Positions 52,647-61,122 are shown, counted from the stretch's first letter. The stretch is 64,000 nucleotides of DNA from Nocardia brasiliensis ATCC 700358 (GCF_000250675.2 NC_018681.1:6262001-6326000); one strand, 5' to 3'. The notes: generated from the sequence alone by a model not told the origin. Numbers and translations are program-made.

Positions 52647-53093
52647 TCATTCCACGTTGCTGGTGCAGAGCGTGGTGCCGACGATGCGCGCCGCGCTCGG
52701 CGCCGAGCTGCCGAAATTCACCGGCGGCGGCCCGAATGCGGCGAGCGCCGCGCGCTCGGCTTCGGCGCGGTTGGGACCGGTGCCACCGACGTAGCGACCG
52801 TCGCGCTCGGCGATGGCGCCGCAACCGTCGACGAAGCGGACGATGATAGTGCAGTTCCGCCCGCCCTTCGCCCGGCAGTCGTCGAGCGCCGCGGCGTCGG
52901 ATTCCGCCCAGTTCGGGTAGTTCCAGGCCGTCGAGACGCTGGCCCCGTTCGCGTCGACCGTGATCGCCCGCGACCCGTAATAGGAGCCGTCCGGCCCGGG
53001 CTCGGCATGGGCCTGCCCCGCGCCGGCCGCCACGAAGGCGACCGTCGTCGAGGCGAACAGGCCCAGGACAGCCTTGCCCGCTGTGTATTTCAT
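52647..53093 (-). CDS. Secreted DUF4189 protein, copy 1
   Basis: A 148-residue exported protein: signal peptide KAVLGLFASTTVAFVAAG ending at a site near HAEP. The mature DUF4189 domain of about 100 residues carries AESDAAALDDCRAKGGRNCTIIVRF and DGCGAIAERDGRYVGG, with Cys residues likely disulphide-bonded. The function of the family is not established. The ATG at 53093 has GGGGAG upstream. It is followed upstream by a second, related gene on the same strand. Confidence 0.8.
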   Translation of the reverse strand: MKYTAGKAVLGLFASTTVAFVAAGAGQAHAEPGPDGSYYGSRAITVDANGASVSTAWNYPNWAESDAAALDDCRAKGGRNCTIIVRFVDGCGAIAERDGRYVGGTGPNRAEAERAALAAFGPPPVNFGSSAPSAARIVGTTLCTSNVE

Positions 53094-53244
53094 GATTCTC
53101 CCCACGAAAGAAAACAAACCTCGGTCAGATCATCCGGCATCCGAATCGATGAGTCCAAGCCTTTGCGGACGGCTGTTCACCTCGAAATAGGCTGTCATAC
53201 AGGGCCTTTCGAAATGCAAGGTTCGATTCCGCGGGGCGGACCGT

Positions 53245-53670
53245 TCAGCTCGCGTTCTTGGTGCACGAGGACAGCACTACGCGCGCGGGTTGCGGCACGG
53301 CACTGCCGAGATCCGGGAATGGTGGCGCGGTCTCGCCGAGCTTGGCGATCGCCAATCGCTCCGCTTCCTCCCGCGTCGCCGCCCAATCGGCCGCGAACGC
53401 ACCGTCGGCGCCGCGCACGGCCGCCGCACAGCCGTTGGAAAAGCGCACGAGAATCTTGCAGTCGTACACGCCGCAGTCCCGAATCGCCACCGCATCCGCG
53501 GTCACCCAGGACGGTTGATCGACCGAGCCGACCACTTTGCCGGTGCTGGGCGAAAAGGCCAGCGTCCCATGATAATCAGGCGCCGCGCCGGCGGAGCCCG
53601 CGCCGACGATGGTCAACGCCGCAGTGGATGCCAGGACCGCACCGAACGCGGCCCTCCCCAGATTGGACAA
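53245..53670 (-). CDS. Secreted DUF4189 protein, copy 2
   Basis: A 141-residue exported protein, paralogue of copy 1. It has a signal peptide (AAFGAVLASTAALTIVGAG) cut near AGAAP. The domain shows TADAVAIRDCGVYDCKILVRF, then NGCAAAVRGADGAFAADW and EEAERLAI. The Cys pattern matches copy 1. The start appears to be TTG at 53670 with GGGAG upstream. The two genes lie 151 bases apart in tandem and probably arose by duplication with strong divergence. Confidence 0.78.
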   Translation of the reverse strand: MSNLGRAAFGAVLASTAALTIVGAGSAGAAPDYHGTLAFSPSTGKVVGSVDQPSWVTADAVAIRDCGVYDCKILVRFSNGCAAAVRGADGAFAADWAATREEAERLAIAKLGETAPPFPDLGSAVPQPARVVLSSCTKNAS

Positions 53671-53809
53671 CAGAAACTCCCGTTCAAAGAAGATGAAGCG
53701 AGCTGATCATCACCCACACCACCTACCCTGTCCAGCACCAGGAAATCTGCCGCTGATACTCGGGGCTGCCGCGCAATCCAGCGGCACGGCTTGGGATTCG
53801 GGTCAGGCC

Positions 53810-54589
53810 CTAGCGACGCGTGCGCAGATACTCGTCGTGCTCGCGATCCTCGCGGTAGTACCGCTGCGTGAGCACGGTCAGCCTGCGGATCTCGGCGGCC
53901 ATCGCGGCCGAGTCCATCGGCTTGGCGACGACGGGATCACCGGTCTGCACGTAGTAGCGGCCATCCGGATAGTCCATCCACCAGAAGCCGCGGCCGAACG
54001 TGGGGCGCGCGTCGACGGCCGGGCCGGGCAGCACCGTGATCTCGCCGAGCGCACGGCGCTCCCGTTTGAACAGCCGGTCGAACCGCTGCGCGAGGCCTAC
54101 CGCGTACGCTTCGCGCACCGGACGCTCCCGATCGGCGGTGATCTCCGCGCGCCGCGCCTCCAACGGTGGATGGGTGCCCGGCGGCGTATCCGGCAGCGCG
54201 CCAACCGCATCGGCAGCCACCTGGGCGGCGGGGCCGTACCGCAGGGTCACCGCACCGCCGGTGTCCGCGGCGACGCCCGGAAGCTGCACCAATGTCGCGG
54301 CCGCCGCGTCGCGCACTGCACCGTGGAAACGGAAGATCCGGGTCAGCTCCGGCGCGCCGAACCCCTTGAGTTCGATCCGGACCTCCGGTTCCAGCAGGAT
54401 CTGCAACGCGCGTTCCAACTCGATCGAATGCCGATCGAGCAGTGCGGCAGCCGCCGCTTCCCGCTGCGCCACCAGATCGGCGAAATCGACGGCCTGCGGC
54501 CGGAATTGCAGCGGATACGGCAGCCGGTCCCGGCCGTAGGCGTGCCAGAGCAGCTGGAACTCCAGTCCGGTGAAACGCAGCTCAACCAT
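53810..54589 (-). CDS. ESX secretion-associated chaperone EspG
   Basis: A 259-residue cytoplasmic protein of the EspG family, which binds PE/PPE-like substrates and hands them to the type VII machine. Typical are VELRFTGLEFQLLWHAYGRD at the start, the mid-protein KGFGAPELTRIFRFHGAV, and the Trp/Tyr-rich GFWWMDYPDGRYYVQ. ATG at 54589 is chosen with GGTGAT eight bases upstream; a GTG two codons earlier is possible. The start lies inside the end of the PPE-like gene (8-base overlap), tying chaperone to substrate. Confidence 0.87.
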   Translation of the reverse strand: MVELRFTGLEFQLLWHAYGRDRLPYPLQFRPQAVDFADLVAQREAAAAALLDRHSIELERALQILLEPEVRIELKGFGAPELTRIFRFHGAVRDAAAATLVQLPGVAADTGGAVTLRYGPAAQVAADAVGALPDTPPGTHPPLEARRAEITADRERPVREAYAVGLAQRFDRLFKRERRALGEITVLPGPAVDARPTFGRGFWWMDYPDGRYYVQTGDPVVAKPMDSAAMAAEIRRLTVLTQRYYREDREHDEYLRTRR

Positions 54590-55883
54590 GGTCACCGATC
54601 ACCGGTGGCACCGTCTTCGGCAGCGCCCCCAAACCGGTGAGTTCCTCGCCGTTCTCCTGCGTGATCAGGTAATCCTTTGTACCGGTGGTCTTTTCGTCGT
54701 CGCCGCCCCGGCCGGCCGCACCCGGCGCCATGCCGGGCATGCCACTCATGCCCGCCCGGCCGGTGGCCGTGCCCGGCGCGGTCCGCGCGGCAGCGGCCGG
54801 AACAACGCCCGGCTGCTGCGGATTTCCGGGCACGCTGCGGCCGGGGACGGGCTGCTTGCCGGGTTCGCCCGTGGTAGTGCCCGGGCCTGGACGAGAAAGG
54901 GGCGACACAGGATTCGCCCGCGATGGCGTGCCCGAACTGGGCCTGCCCGCCGGTGCCGGCGTCGTGGCGACCGGGGTCGTACCGGCCGGCGTACCCGTGT
55001 TCGTGGAAGTGGCAGGCGCGGCGGTCGATTGGTTCGTGGTTGCCGAAGCCGGCGACGGGGAGCCGGTGCTCGCCGTCTGCGTATTCGCCGCCGGATCCCC
55101 CTCGGGCGCTGCGCTGTTCGGCTGATCAGCTGAATTCTTCTCGGGTTCCGCCTTGCCGTCGGTTCCGGATGCCGTGGTGGAACTCGGATTCGACGTGCCC
55201 GGACCGGACGACGGCGCCACCGGCGTCGACGGATCGCGCACCACCGTCGGCGCCGGCGGGATGATCGGCACCCCGGTGTCGGTCTGGTTCGCCACCTGCC
55301 AATACACCGTCTGGAGAACGCGTTTCGCTTCCTCCCGCGCCTCGTCCGCGGTGTAGTCGCCGGACTTCATGGCACCGTCGGCAGGCAGGGTTTTGCCCTT
55401 CAGATCCACCGGAGCGGTGAGACCGGGCATCAACGCCTGAGTCTGGTTCAAGCCCGTGTACATCTCCGTGAGCTTGGCGTACAGGAGGTGCGCCGACGTC
55501 GTCAACTGCCCCGCACCGTCACTGTAGGTCCGCACCGCCTCCGCAGCCTTGCCCGCCGCCTGACCGGACCACCCGTTCGCGATCGTGCGCTGCACACTCG
55601 CATTGAACGTCTCCGTCGTCTCCCGGAACGCGGTGCCGATCTTGAACCACGCCTCCGCCGCCTGCAGCACCGTGCCCGGCTGCATCGCGGCCACGCGCTG
55701 CACCAGATCCGCCAGCGGCAAAGTCTCGAACAGCGCCAGATCCTCGTTCGTGATCCGCGGCGGTTCGTAACCGCCCTGGAACTGATCGGTGCCGACGCTC
55801 GTGACGGCGTAGATGTTCGCGCGATCCCTGTTCCACTGCTCCTGCGCCGCGATGATGCGGGCCCGGTACTCGTCGTAGGTCAT
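54582..55883 (-). CDS. PPE-like ESX substrate with long Pro/Thr/Ser tail
   Basis: A 433-residue protein. The N-terminal 170 residues are helical. They contain a WxG-type turn (NGWSGQAAGKAAEAV near residue 110) and, near 180, a YTADE (Y-x3-E) element like the ESX export signal, so the protein is probably secreted as a heterodimer. Residues 205-410 are low-complexity Pro, Thr, Ser, Gly and Ala, as in nocardial PPE-like proteins. The C-terminus is acidic. The start shares an ATGA overlap with the small helical gene upstream. The adjacent EspG is the expected chaperone. Confidence 0.78.
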   Translation of the reverse strand: MTYDEYRARIIAAQEQWNRDRANIYAVTSVGTDQFQGGYEPPRITNEDLALFETLPLADLVQRVAAMQPGTVLQAAEAWFKIGTAFRETTETFNASVQRTIANGWSGQAAGKAAEAVRTYSDGAGQLTTSAHLLYAKLTEMYTGLNQTQALMPGLTAPVDLKGKTLPADGAMKSGDYTADEAREEAKRVLQTVYWQVANQTDTGVPIIPPAPTVVRDPSTPVAPSSGPGTSNPSSTTASGTDGKAEPEKNSADQPNSAAPEGDPAANTQTASTGSPSPASATTNQSTAAPATSTNTGTPAGTTPVATTPAPAGRPSSGTPSRANPVSPLSRPGPGTTTGEPGKQPVPGRSVPGNPQQPGVVPAAAARTAPGTATGRAGMSGMPGMAPGAAGRGGDDEKTTGTKDYLITQENGEELTGLGALPKTVPPVIGDHG

Positions 55884-56257
55884 GCGGGCGCGTCGATTCC
55901 GGTGAGCTGGTCGGCCCGGGACTGGTCGACGGAACGGTAGTTGGCCATGGCCTTGGCGAAGACTTCCTTCATGAGCATGATCTCGTCGATGTGCTCTTCG
56001 ATCCGGTTCCGGATCGAGTCCGTGCCGGTGGAACCTTTCGCGGTGAACTTGTCTTCGAGGACCTTTCCCGAAGGGAACCCTCCGAAGCCCGTCACGAACT
56101 GGACGTCCAAAGTCTGGCGCAGGATGTCGCGCAGGTTCTCGATGTTCCGATCGCAGTCCTGCGCCAAACCCGTTGCGACACCTTCGTCCAGCGACAATTC
56201 ACCGGCGTTCGCGGAATCCAACAGCTCGCGCCAGGTCGACGTACTCTCGTCCGACAT
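55880..56257 (-). CDS. Small helical ESX-associated protein
   Basis: A 125-residue, mostly helical protein without cysteines in pairs or a membrane segment. The sequence begins MSDESTSTWRELLDSANAGE and ends with a long helix (RIEEHIDEIMLMKEVFAKAMANYRSV). There is no WxG turn, but a GFGGFPSG loop divides it into two helical halves, the hairpin shape of ESX partner proteins. It overlaps the PPE-like gene (ATGA) and could be the PE-equivalent partner (inference). ATG at 56257 has GGGGGAG upstream. Confidence 0.65.
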   Translation of the reverse strand: MSDESTSTWRELLDSANAGELSLDEGVATGLAQDCDRNIENLRDILRQTLDVQFVTGFGGFPSGKVLEDKFTAKGSTGTDSIRNRIEEHIDEIMLMKEVFAKAMANYRSVDQSRADQLTGIDAPA

Positions 56258-56268
56258 AGCCACTCCCC

Positions 56269-56841
56269 CTAGTTCTGCGGTAGGTACTTCACCAGATCAA
56301 CTGCGCGTGCACCTGCGACCGCGCAGGGCTCGCCCTCTTTGGTCATCCCGTATCGGGTGAGCAGGTCGAAGGCGACCGTTCCGCCGGGAACTTCGACCGC
56401 GACTGTGCATCCCTGGTCCTTGTCATCGTTCACCCGGGTGAACTGCAACGCTCGATGGCTGCCGATCGTCAATGGCTGGAACCCCGTGAAGTCCCGTCGC
56501 TCCTGCATGGCCACCAACGTCGGAGTACCTGCCAAAACGCTCATGTCGTACCAACGTGCCTGGGCACGCCAGTTGCATACCTTCCACCCGTCGAATTCCA
56601 CCCCGGCGATGCCTTGCTTCTTGGTCTCAGGATCCAAACCTGCCGTCCGCAACGCGTCCACGGAAAGCCCGCACGGGTCCCACGGCGCCTGATCCTTCAC
56701 CGGCGTCCTCGACGCCGACGTCGTCGCGCTCGGCGCACTGCTGGTCGTCGGCGTACCGGACGGGTCGTTGCAACCGGCGAGCAGCAGCACGGCACCGATG
56801 GTGATCGCGAGGGTGCGGACGGTGTTCCCCCTGCTCGGCAT
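56269..56841 (-). CDS. DUF3558 lipoprotein
   Basis: A 190-residue lipoprotein: signal VRTLAITIGAVLLLAGC with the lipobox cysteine near 24, then a Thr/Ser-rich spacer. The DUF3558 domain starts DPCGLSVDALRTAGLD and includes WKVCNWRAQARWYDMSVLAG, with paired cysteines. Its function is unknown; the family is frequent near ESX and LppA genes in Nocardia-like genomes (inference). It lies 11 bases upstream of the small helical gene, same strand. AGGGGG precedes the ATG. Confidence 0.85.
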   Translation of the reverse strand: MPSRGNTVRTLAITIGAVLLLAGCNDPSGTPTTSSAPSATTSASRTPVKDQAPWDPCGLSVDALRTAGLDPETKKQGIAGVEFDGWKVCNWRAQARWYDMSVLAGTPTLVAMQERRDFTGFQPLTIGSHRALQFTRVNDDKDQGCTVAVEVPGGTVAFDLLTRYGMTKEGEPCAVAGARAVDLVKYLPQN

Positions 56842-56859
56842 GACGCCCCCTTCTGCTGG

Positions 56860-57426
56860 TCAGTTTCCCGGCTGCTGCCGCAGATCCTCTTCACGGTACC
56901 GGCAGCCGGTGAGGCCGGTGAGGAGGGCGGCTTTGTTGGTGCCGAGGGTGATCTCGTTGCCGTGGTCGGGGGCGTGCAGGGTGATGTCGTGGCGGCCGGG
57001 GGTGTCGGCGCGCACGGTCAGGGCGGTGATGCCGTTTTCGGCGGCGAGATCGCGGGTGGCCTGGAGTACGCGGGGCCATTCGTCGTCGGTGATCGGTACC
57101 GCCGAGGTGAGCGAGTCGGTTGTCATGGAGACGCCGATGGTTTCGAGGTAGGGCGAGGGGCAGCCGAGTTTGCCTTGGCCACGATCGCGGAGTACTCGCC
57201 ATTCCAGTTCGGGCGCAACGGTTTTCGCGGCGTCAGCGATCCGCTGGAGCAGGGCTGCCAGTTGCCGTTCGGTGTCTTCGGCCGACGGTAGCTGTCGCAT
57301 CTTGGCCTCGGCGTGCGCGATGTCTTCCTTGGACGCCGGGCGGTCGGGATCGTTCATCCTGTCTCCACATCCGGTCAGGACCGTCACGCAGACGATCGCC
57401 GCGAGTATTCGGGTCACGGCCGTCAT
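56860..57426 (-). CDS. LppA-family lipoprotein
   Basis: A 188-residue lipoprotein with lipobox VLTGC (cysteine near 20) following a short hydrophobic signal. The mature domain (ERQLAALLQRIADAAKTVAPELEW, LGCPSPYLETIGVSMTT, DDEWPRVLQATRDLAAENG) fits the LppA family of mycobacteria. It begins one base after the stop of the DUF1023 gene, so they are translationally coupled. A role as partner or immunity protein for that hydrolase is possible but not shown. Confidence 0.82.
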   Translation of the reverse strand: MTAVTRILAAIVCVTVLTGCGDRMNDPDRPASKEDIAHAEAKMRQLPSAEDTERQLAALLQRIADAAKTVAPELEWRVLRDRGQGKLGCPSPYLETIGVSMTTDSLTSAVPITDDEWPRVLQATRDLAAENGITALTVRADTPGRHDITLHAPDHGNEITLGTNKAALLTGLTGCRYREEDLRQQPGN

Positions 57427-57427
57427 G

Positions 57428-59119
57428 TCAGCGCACCACCAGTTCCGGCAGTCCGGCGATGACGACGGCCATGTTGTATCCGGCGGTGCGCAGTTCGCCG
57501 TTGCCGCTCGGCCGTGGGTATTCGCTGTGTCCGTTCGAGTCTTCGCGGCGCACGTGGTCGGTGGTGGTGGCCTCGCCGACGGAGAGCTGCTCCAGTTTCG
57601 TGGTGACGGGGTCGGGACCGAACCGGCCGAAGCCGTCGACCAGCGAGATCGGGTCGTCGGGCGCGCGCATCACGTAGCCGTGGCCCTGTGCCAGTCCCAG
57701 GTCGGGTTCGTCGTTCGCGTTGATCCCGGGTGAGCCGTAGAAGACCGCGTCGTCGATAGGCTGGGTGCGGCCGTGATCCTGCAGCGCGAGCGCAGTCGTG
57801 TAGGACCCGTAGGAGTGGCCGAGCGCCGTGAGGTGCGGGTCCGGCCGGTTCGACGCCACGTCCAAGCCCTCGAAGAACTGCGCCAATTCGGGCGCACCGT
57901 CCTCGGCCCGCGCCGAACGTGCCGCCTCCAGCCCGAGATCCGGCGGCGGTTCGTAGCCGAGCCAGGCGATCGAGGCCACCCGCTCGTCCGGGCGTCCGGC
58001 CAGCCGCAACTGTTTCTCGGCTTCCCGCTGCACGGCTTCCGCCTCGCGGGTCATCCCGTCCAGTGATTGCACGGTGGTCGAGACGCCGGGCACCGTGACC
58101 GAGACGTGGTCTGCGTTGTCGGGGTCGCCGACGGCCACCGCCGCCATCCCCTTCTCCCCCGACTGCAGGTCGAGCAGCAGCAGCCGCGCCCCCTTGTCGG
58201 GATTGGCGGGGTCGAGCGGATGCTCTTTCAGGATCTTCTCGATCGAGTCGAGGTCGGTCAGCTTCGCCTCCACCTCGGCCAGTTTCGTCTTCTCGGCGGC
58301 GTAGGGATCGGGAGCGTTCGGATACCGCGCGCCGTCCGGTGCGTCCTTCAACTGGTCTTTCAGCGCGTCTCGGTCCTGGGTCAGCCGCACGCGTTCGTCG
58401 TCGATCCGGTTGACGTTCGCTTCGTGGCGGGCCATGGACGGGATGCCGTCCCGGTTTCCGATCCATTCGGGATGCTGGTCGATGACTTCGCGGCGCTGCC
58501 GCTCGTCCATCGCGTCCCAGTACTCCCGGTTCTGTTGCGGCGTCCCGTTTTCCGGCGGCGCGGGGGCGGTCAGTCCACCTTGCGCCGCGCCCGCGGCGGA
58601 GGCCGCCGCGACGTCGGTGGCGCCTCGGTCATCGATCTTGCCGTCGGCGGCCTTGTTCAGCACCGCGGCCGCGTCCGCGTCGATGTCGTCGGCCTGTTTC
58701 ATCACCGCCTGCACGGCGTCCTGCAGTTCCAGCCGCAGCGACTCCACCTTCGCGGGGTCCGGCGCGCCGGGCAGATCGGCGATGGTCACGTGGCCGGCGT
58801 CCCAGATCTCGAGCCCGTTCGCCGTCGCGGTCTGTTCGATGGCGGCCAGGGTTTCCTTGAGGTGGGTGACCGCTTCCCTGGTCTGCTTCGTCAACTCGCG
58901 GACGGCGCCGAGGGTGGCGGCCTCGTCGATCAGCTGATCGGTGGTGACGGTGAATCTGCGGCGCGCGGCCGCCGCGGCATCACCCTGCCAACCGGGCAGC
59001 ATGCCGATATCGGCGAGTTGGCCGCTCACGTCCTGCACGGTGGTGATGCGCCGAGACAGCGACGTCTCGAGCATTTCCAGTGCGAGCACATTCCACCAGC
59101 GAATGTCCGGTAGCAACAT
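57428..59119 (-). CDS. WxG-domain alpha/beta hydrolase (DUF1023), candidate ESX effector
   Basis: A 563-residue two-part protein. The first 110 residues are helical with a WxG-type turn (LPGWQGDAAAAARRRF near 42-57), as in type VII substrates. A coiled-coil and linker region follows, then a DUF1023 hydrolase domain (about 330-530) whose nucleophile elbow is TALGHSYGSYTTALAL and which ends with an acid-His region. Membrane segments and signal peptide are absent. The LppA gene follows with no gap and WXG100 is divergent, so this looks like an ESX-linked secreted enzyme. ATG at 59119 is chosen; a GTG 18 bases upstream is possible. Confidence 0.8.
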   Translation of the reverse strand: MLLPDIRWWNVLALEMLETSLSRRITTVQDVSGQLADIGMLPGWQGDAAAAARRRFTVTTDQLIDEAATLGAVRELTKQTREAVTHLKETLAAIEQTATANGLEIWDAGHVTIADLPGAPDPAKVESLRLELQDAVQAVMKQADDIDADAAAVLNKAADGKIDDRGATDVAAASAAGAAQGGLTAPAPPENGTPQQNREYWDAMDERQRREVIDQHPEWIGNRDGIPSMARHEANVNRIDDERVRLTQDRDALKDQLKDAPDGARYPNAPDPYAAEKTKLAEVEAKLTDLDSIEKILKEHPLDPANPDKGARLLLLDLQSGEKGMAAVAVGDPDNADHVSVTVPGVSTTVQSLDGMTREAEAVQREAEKQLRLAGRPDERVASIAWLGYEPPPDLGLEAARSARAEDGAPELAQFFEGLDVASNRPDPHLTALGHSYGSYTTALALQDHGRTQPIDDAVFYGSPGINANDEPDLGLAQGHGYVMRAPDDPISLVDGFGRFGPDPVTTKLEQLSVGEATTTDHVRREDSNGHSEYPRPSGNGELRTAGYNMAVVIAGLPELVVR

Positions 59120-59156
59120 CGTCCAGGATCCCCCCACGGAAGTCGGATTGCTTGCG

Positions 59157-59170
59157 ACGATAGGTATCGT
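59157..59170. promoter_or_regulatory. Palindrome in the divergent ESX promoter region
   Basis: ACGATAGGTATCGT is a perfect 6-2-6 palindrome in the 90-base region between the DUF1023 and WXG100 genes. A regulator bound here could switch both units together. The flanking sequence also supplies TA-rich -10-like elements, so its role is uncertain. Confidence 0.45.
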
Positions 59171-59209
59171 ATCCAGGAATTACCGTGAATTTTGGATCAG
59201 GGGGCGTAA

Positions 59210-59524
59210 ATGGGTGATTCCGTTTCGGTCGATCCGGAACTGCTGCGTGGTGCGGCCGCTCGGCTGGACACGCTGTACGACAACGCGGGTACCACGTTGC
59301 GCGACACCGATCAGGCGATCGCCGACAGCCGCGAGGGCTGGAAAGACACCGCGGCCACGGCGTTCACCAGGTTCAACACCTACCTGGACGGCCGCCGCAC
59401 GCTGCTCCAGCAGCACGTGGCCGAACTCTCCGAATCGCTGAACACGACGGCGGGCACCCTGCACGCGCAGGATCAATCGCGGGCCGCCGAAACGGGCCGG
59501 CTGCAATCCAGCCTTGACCTCTGA
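59210..59524 (+). CDS. WXG100-like type VII secretion substrate
   Basis: A 104-residue helical-hairpin protein. The turn carries Gly-Trp-Lys-Asp (EGWKDTAATAFTRFN near residue 43), where a strict WxG would need Gly two residues after Trp, so it is a variant. Both helices have the spacing of EsxA/EsxB-like proteins, and the start (SVDPELLRGAAARLDTL) matches the ESX-1 WXG100 family. GGGGG lies six bases before the ATG. It is divergent from the DUF1023 gene and probably its export partner. Confidence 0.85.
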   Translation: MGDSVSVDPELLRGAAARLDTLYDNAGTTLRDTDQAIADSREGWKDTAATAFTRFNTYLDGRRTLLQQHVAELSESLNTTAGTLHAQDQSRAAETGRLQSSLDL

Positions 59525-59673
59525 CCTACGGGAACAACTGCCGCCGCGCTTTCCGCGCCGTCAGAAATCAACAGCGGCGCGCACTTTCGACGACAGACAA
59601 GCCGAAATCACGCTGCAGGAAAGAAATTCACGCCGACGAGTTTCTCGCACACCCGATGGCATTCCGGCCGAAA

Positions 59674-60117
59674 TCATTGCGCGTCGAGCAGACCCGCCAG
59701 ACGATGGTGCAAACCGGGCCAGCCGCCGCCCATTCTGGTGCGGGACAACTGGGAAATCGGATTGTCCGGATCGAAACCGCTGTGCGTGAACAACATCCGC
59801 GTTCCCTTACCCTCCGGATGCAACTGCCAGCTGAGCACCCAACCACTGTCCGCCGCGACCGCGGCGTCGTTCCAGGTGATACGCAACAACTTCGGCTCGA
59901 CCACCTCGAGCACCTCGCCACGGATCTGCCCGGAGAAGTTGACCTCCGGGATCGGCCGCGCCTGCATCCGGAAGCGGTTGCCCGAAACCGGTTCGAAGCC
60001 AGTGGGTTCCATCAACCATCGAGCCAGCAGATCGGGGGTGGTGAGCGCGCGCCAGACCTTGGCCGGCGGGTGCGGGTAGAACTGGTCCACCTCGATGGTG
60101 GTCAGGTCATCGGTCAT
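59674..60117 (-). CDS. SRPBCC/AHSA1-domain protein
   Basis: A 147-residue START-like fold protein. Typical features are VDQFYPHPPAKVWRALTTPDLLARWLME at the beginning, the strand series through GQIRGEVLEVVEPKLLRITW, and the C-terminal helix GGGWPGLHHRLAGLL. Such proteins bind hydrophobic ligands in a cavity. It follows an ArsR regulator by four bases, the standard pairing for this family. AGAAGG precedes the ATG. Confidence 0.9.
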   Translation of the reverse strand: MTDDLTTIEVDQFYPHPPAKVWRALTTPDLLARWLMEPTGFEPVSGNRFRMQARPIPEVNFSGQIRGEVLEVVEPKLLRITWNDAAVAADSGWVLSWQLHPEGKGTRMLFTHSGFDPDNPISQLSRTRMGGGWPGLHHRLAGLLDAQ

Positions 60118-60121
60118 CGGG

Positions 60122-60481
60122 TCACGCCCTTCTCTCGTCGTCGGGGTCGTCGGGCATCGCGTCGAGCACGTCACCCAGGTCGCGCATCCGGGCACGCCAG
60201 TACCGCTCGAACGGCGCCAGCCAGGATTGCAGGTCGTGCAGAGGTTGCGGTTCCACCCGGTAGTAGCGGAACCGGCCGCGCTTCTCCTCCCCCACCAGCC
60301 CGACCTCGCGCAGCACCTTCAGATGCTCGGACACGCTGGGACGGGCCATGTCGAACCGTTCGGCAATGGACTGCACCGACTGTTCGCCGTTCAGGAGCAG
60401 GTCGAGGATGTCGCGGCGGGTGGGATTGGCCAGCGCGCCGAACAGGAGGTCGGCGTCACTGGATTTCGTGCGGTACGGCAT
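60122..60481 (-). CDS. ArsR-family transcriptional regulator
   Basis: A 119-residue winged-helix repressor. The winged helix reads LFGALANPTRRDILDLLLNGE, FDMARPSVSEHLKVLREVGLV and RFRYYRVEPQPL. The metal-binding cysteines of arsenic or cadmium sensors are absent, as in the group that partners with SRPBCC proteins. It is the second gene of an operon led by the DinB-like gene. The double operator at 61123-61162, in front of that operon, is its likely target. GAAGG lies five bases before the ATG. Confidence 0.92.
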   Translation of the reverse strand: MPYRTKSSDADLLFGALANPTRRDILDLLLNGEQSVQSIAERFDMARPSVSEHLKVLREVGLVGEEKRGRFRYYRVEPQPLHDLQSWLAPFERYWRARMRDLGDVLDAMPDDPDDERRA

Positions 60482-60514
60482 CGCGGCCTTCGTTCGGAAG
60501 CTAGGGGTCTCGCT

Positions 60515-61102
60515 CTATGGGCGTCGTCCGACGAAACACAGGAACTCGGTCTGCGGGTCCGCGTCCGCCGGTGCAGTCACCTTAGGTCCGAACGCCCACG
60601 GCTGCCGCAACGCCTCGTCCATCGGCAGCAGGTGCTCGTGCACGAACGCGACCACGTCGGGGGCGAGCCGCTCGTCGCCGCCGATGCCGCGGGCCACATC
60701 CCAGGTATGGATCAGCACGTCCTCGGGCAGGATGTCGACGATCTCCCGAAAAGGCCTGGGCCCCTGGAACGTCGGGATCTCGGCGGCCAGGCACGCGGGA
60801 TCGTCGATGGCCGCGGCCAGCCCGTCCCCGACGTGTTTCCAGGCCGCGGCCGGATCGGCATCCGCCGCCAGCTCGGGCAGCGCGCCCATCTCGGCGACCC
60901 CGATCCCGTGCAGCGGCCGGGGCTCGGTTCCGCGCACCTGCGCCAATGTCCGGCGCTGTTCGTTGATCACGTGCCCGACGACATCCCGCACGGTCCACCG
61001 CGGGCATGGTGTCGCGCTGTCCCACTGGTCCGCGCGCACCGCCATGATCCGGGCCAGAAATCCCGCACTGGTCACCCGGAACCGCTCAGCAGCTTCCGAC
61101 AT
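60515..61102 (-). CDS. DinB-like metal-binding protein (TIGR03086, mycothiol-dependent type)
   Basis: A 195-residue four-helix protein of the TIGR03086 / maleylpyruvate isomerase N-domain group. The core shows CPRWTVRDVVGHVINEQRR with a metal-ligand His, and PEDVLIHTWDVARGIG with a second. Actinobacterial members use mycothiol for detoxification or isomerisation. GGAGCGGAG precedes the ATG. It leads the operon with ArsR and SRPBCC genes, suggesting joint induction by a small organic compound. Confidence 0.85.
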   Translation of the reverse strand: MSEAAERFRVTSAGFLARIMAVRADQWDSATPCPRWTVRDVVGHVINEQRRTLAQVRGTEPRPLHGIGVAEMGALPELAADADPAAAWKHVGDGLAAAIDDPACLAAEIPTFQGPRPFREIVDILPEDVLIHTWDVARGIGGDERLAPDVVAFVHEHLLPMDEALRQPWAFGPKVTAPADADPQTEFLCFVGRRP

Positions 61103-61122
61103 CTCCGCTCCATTCGTATCGT

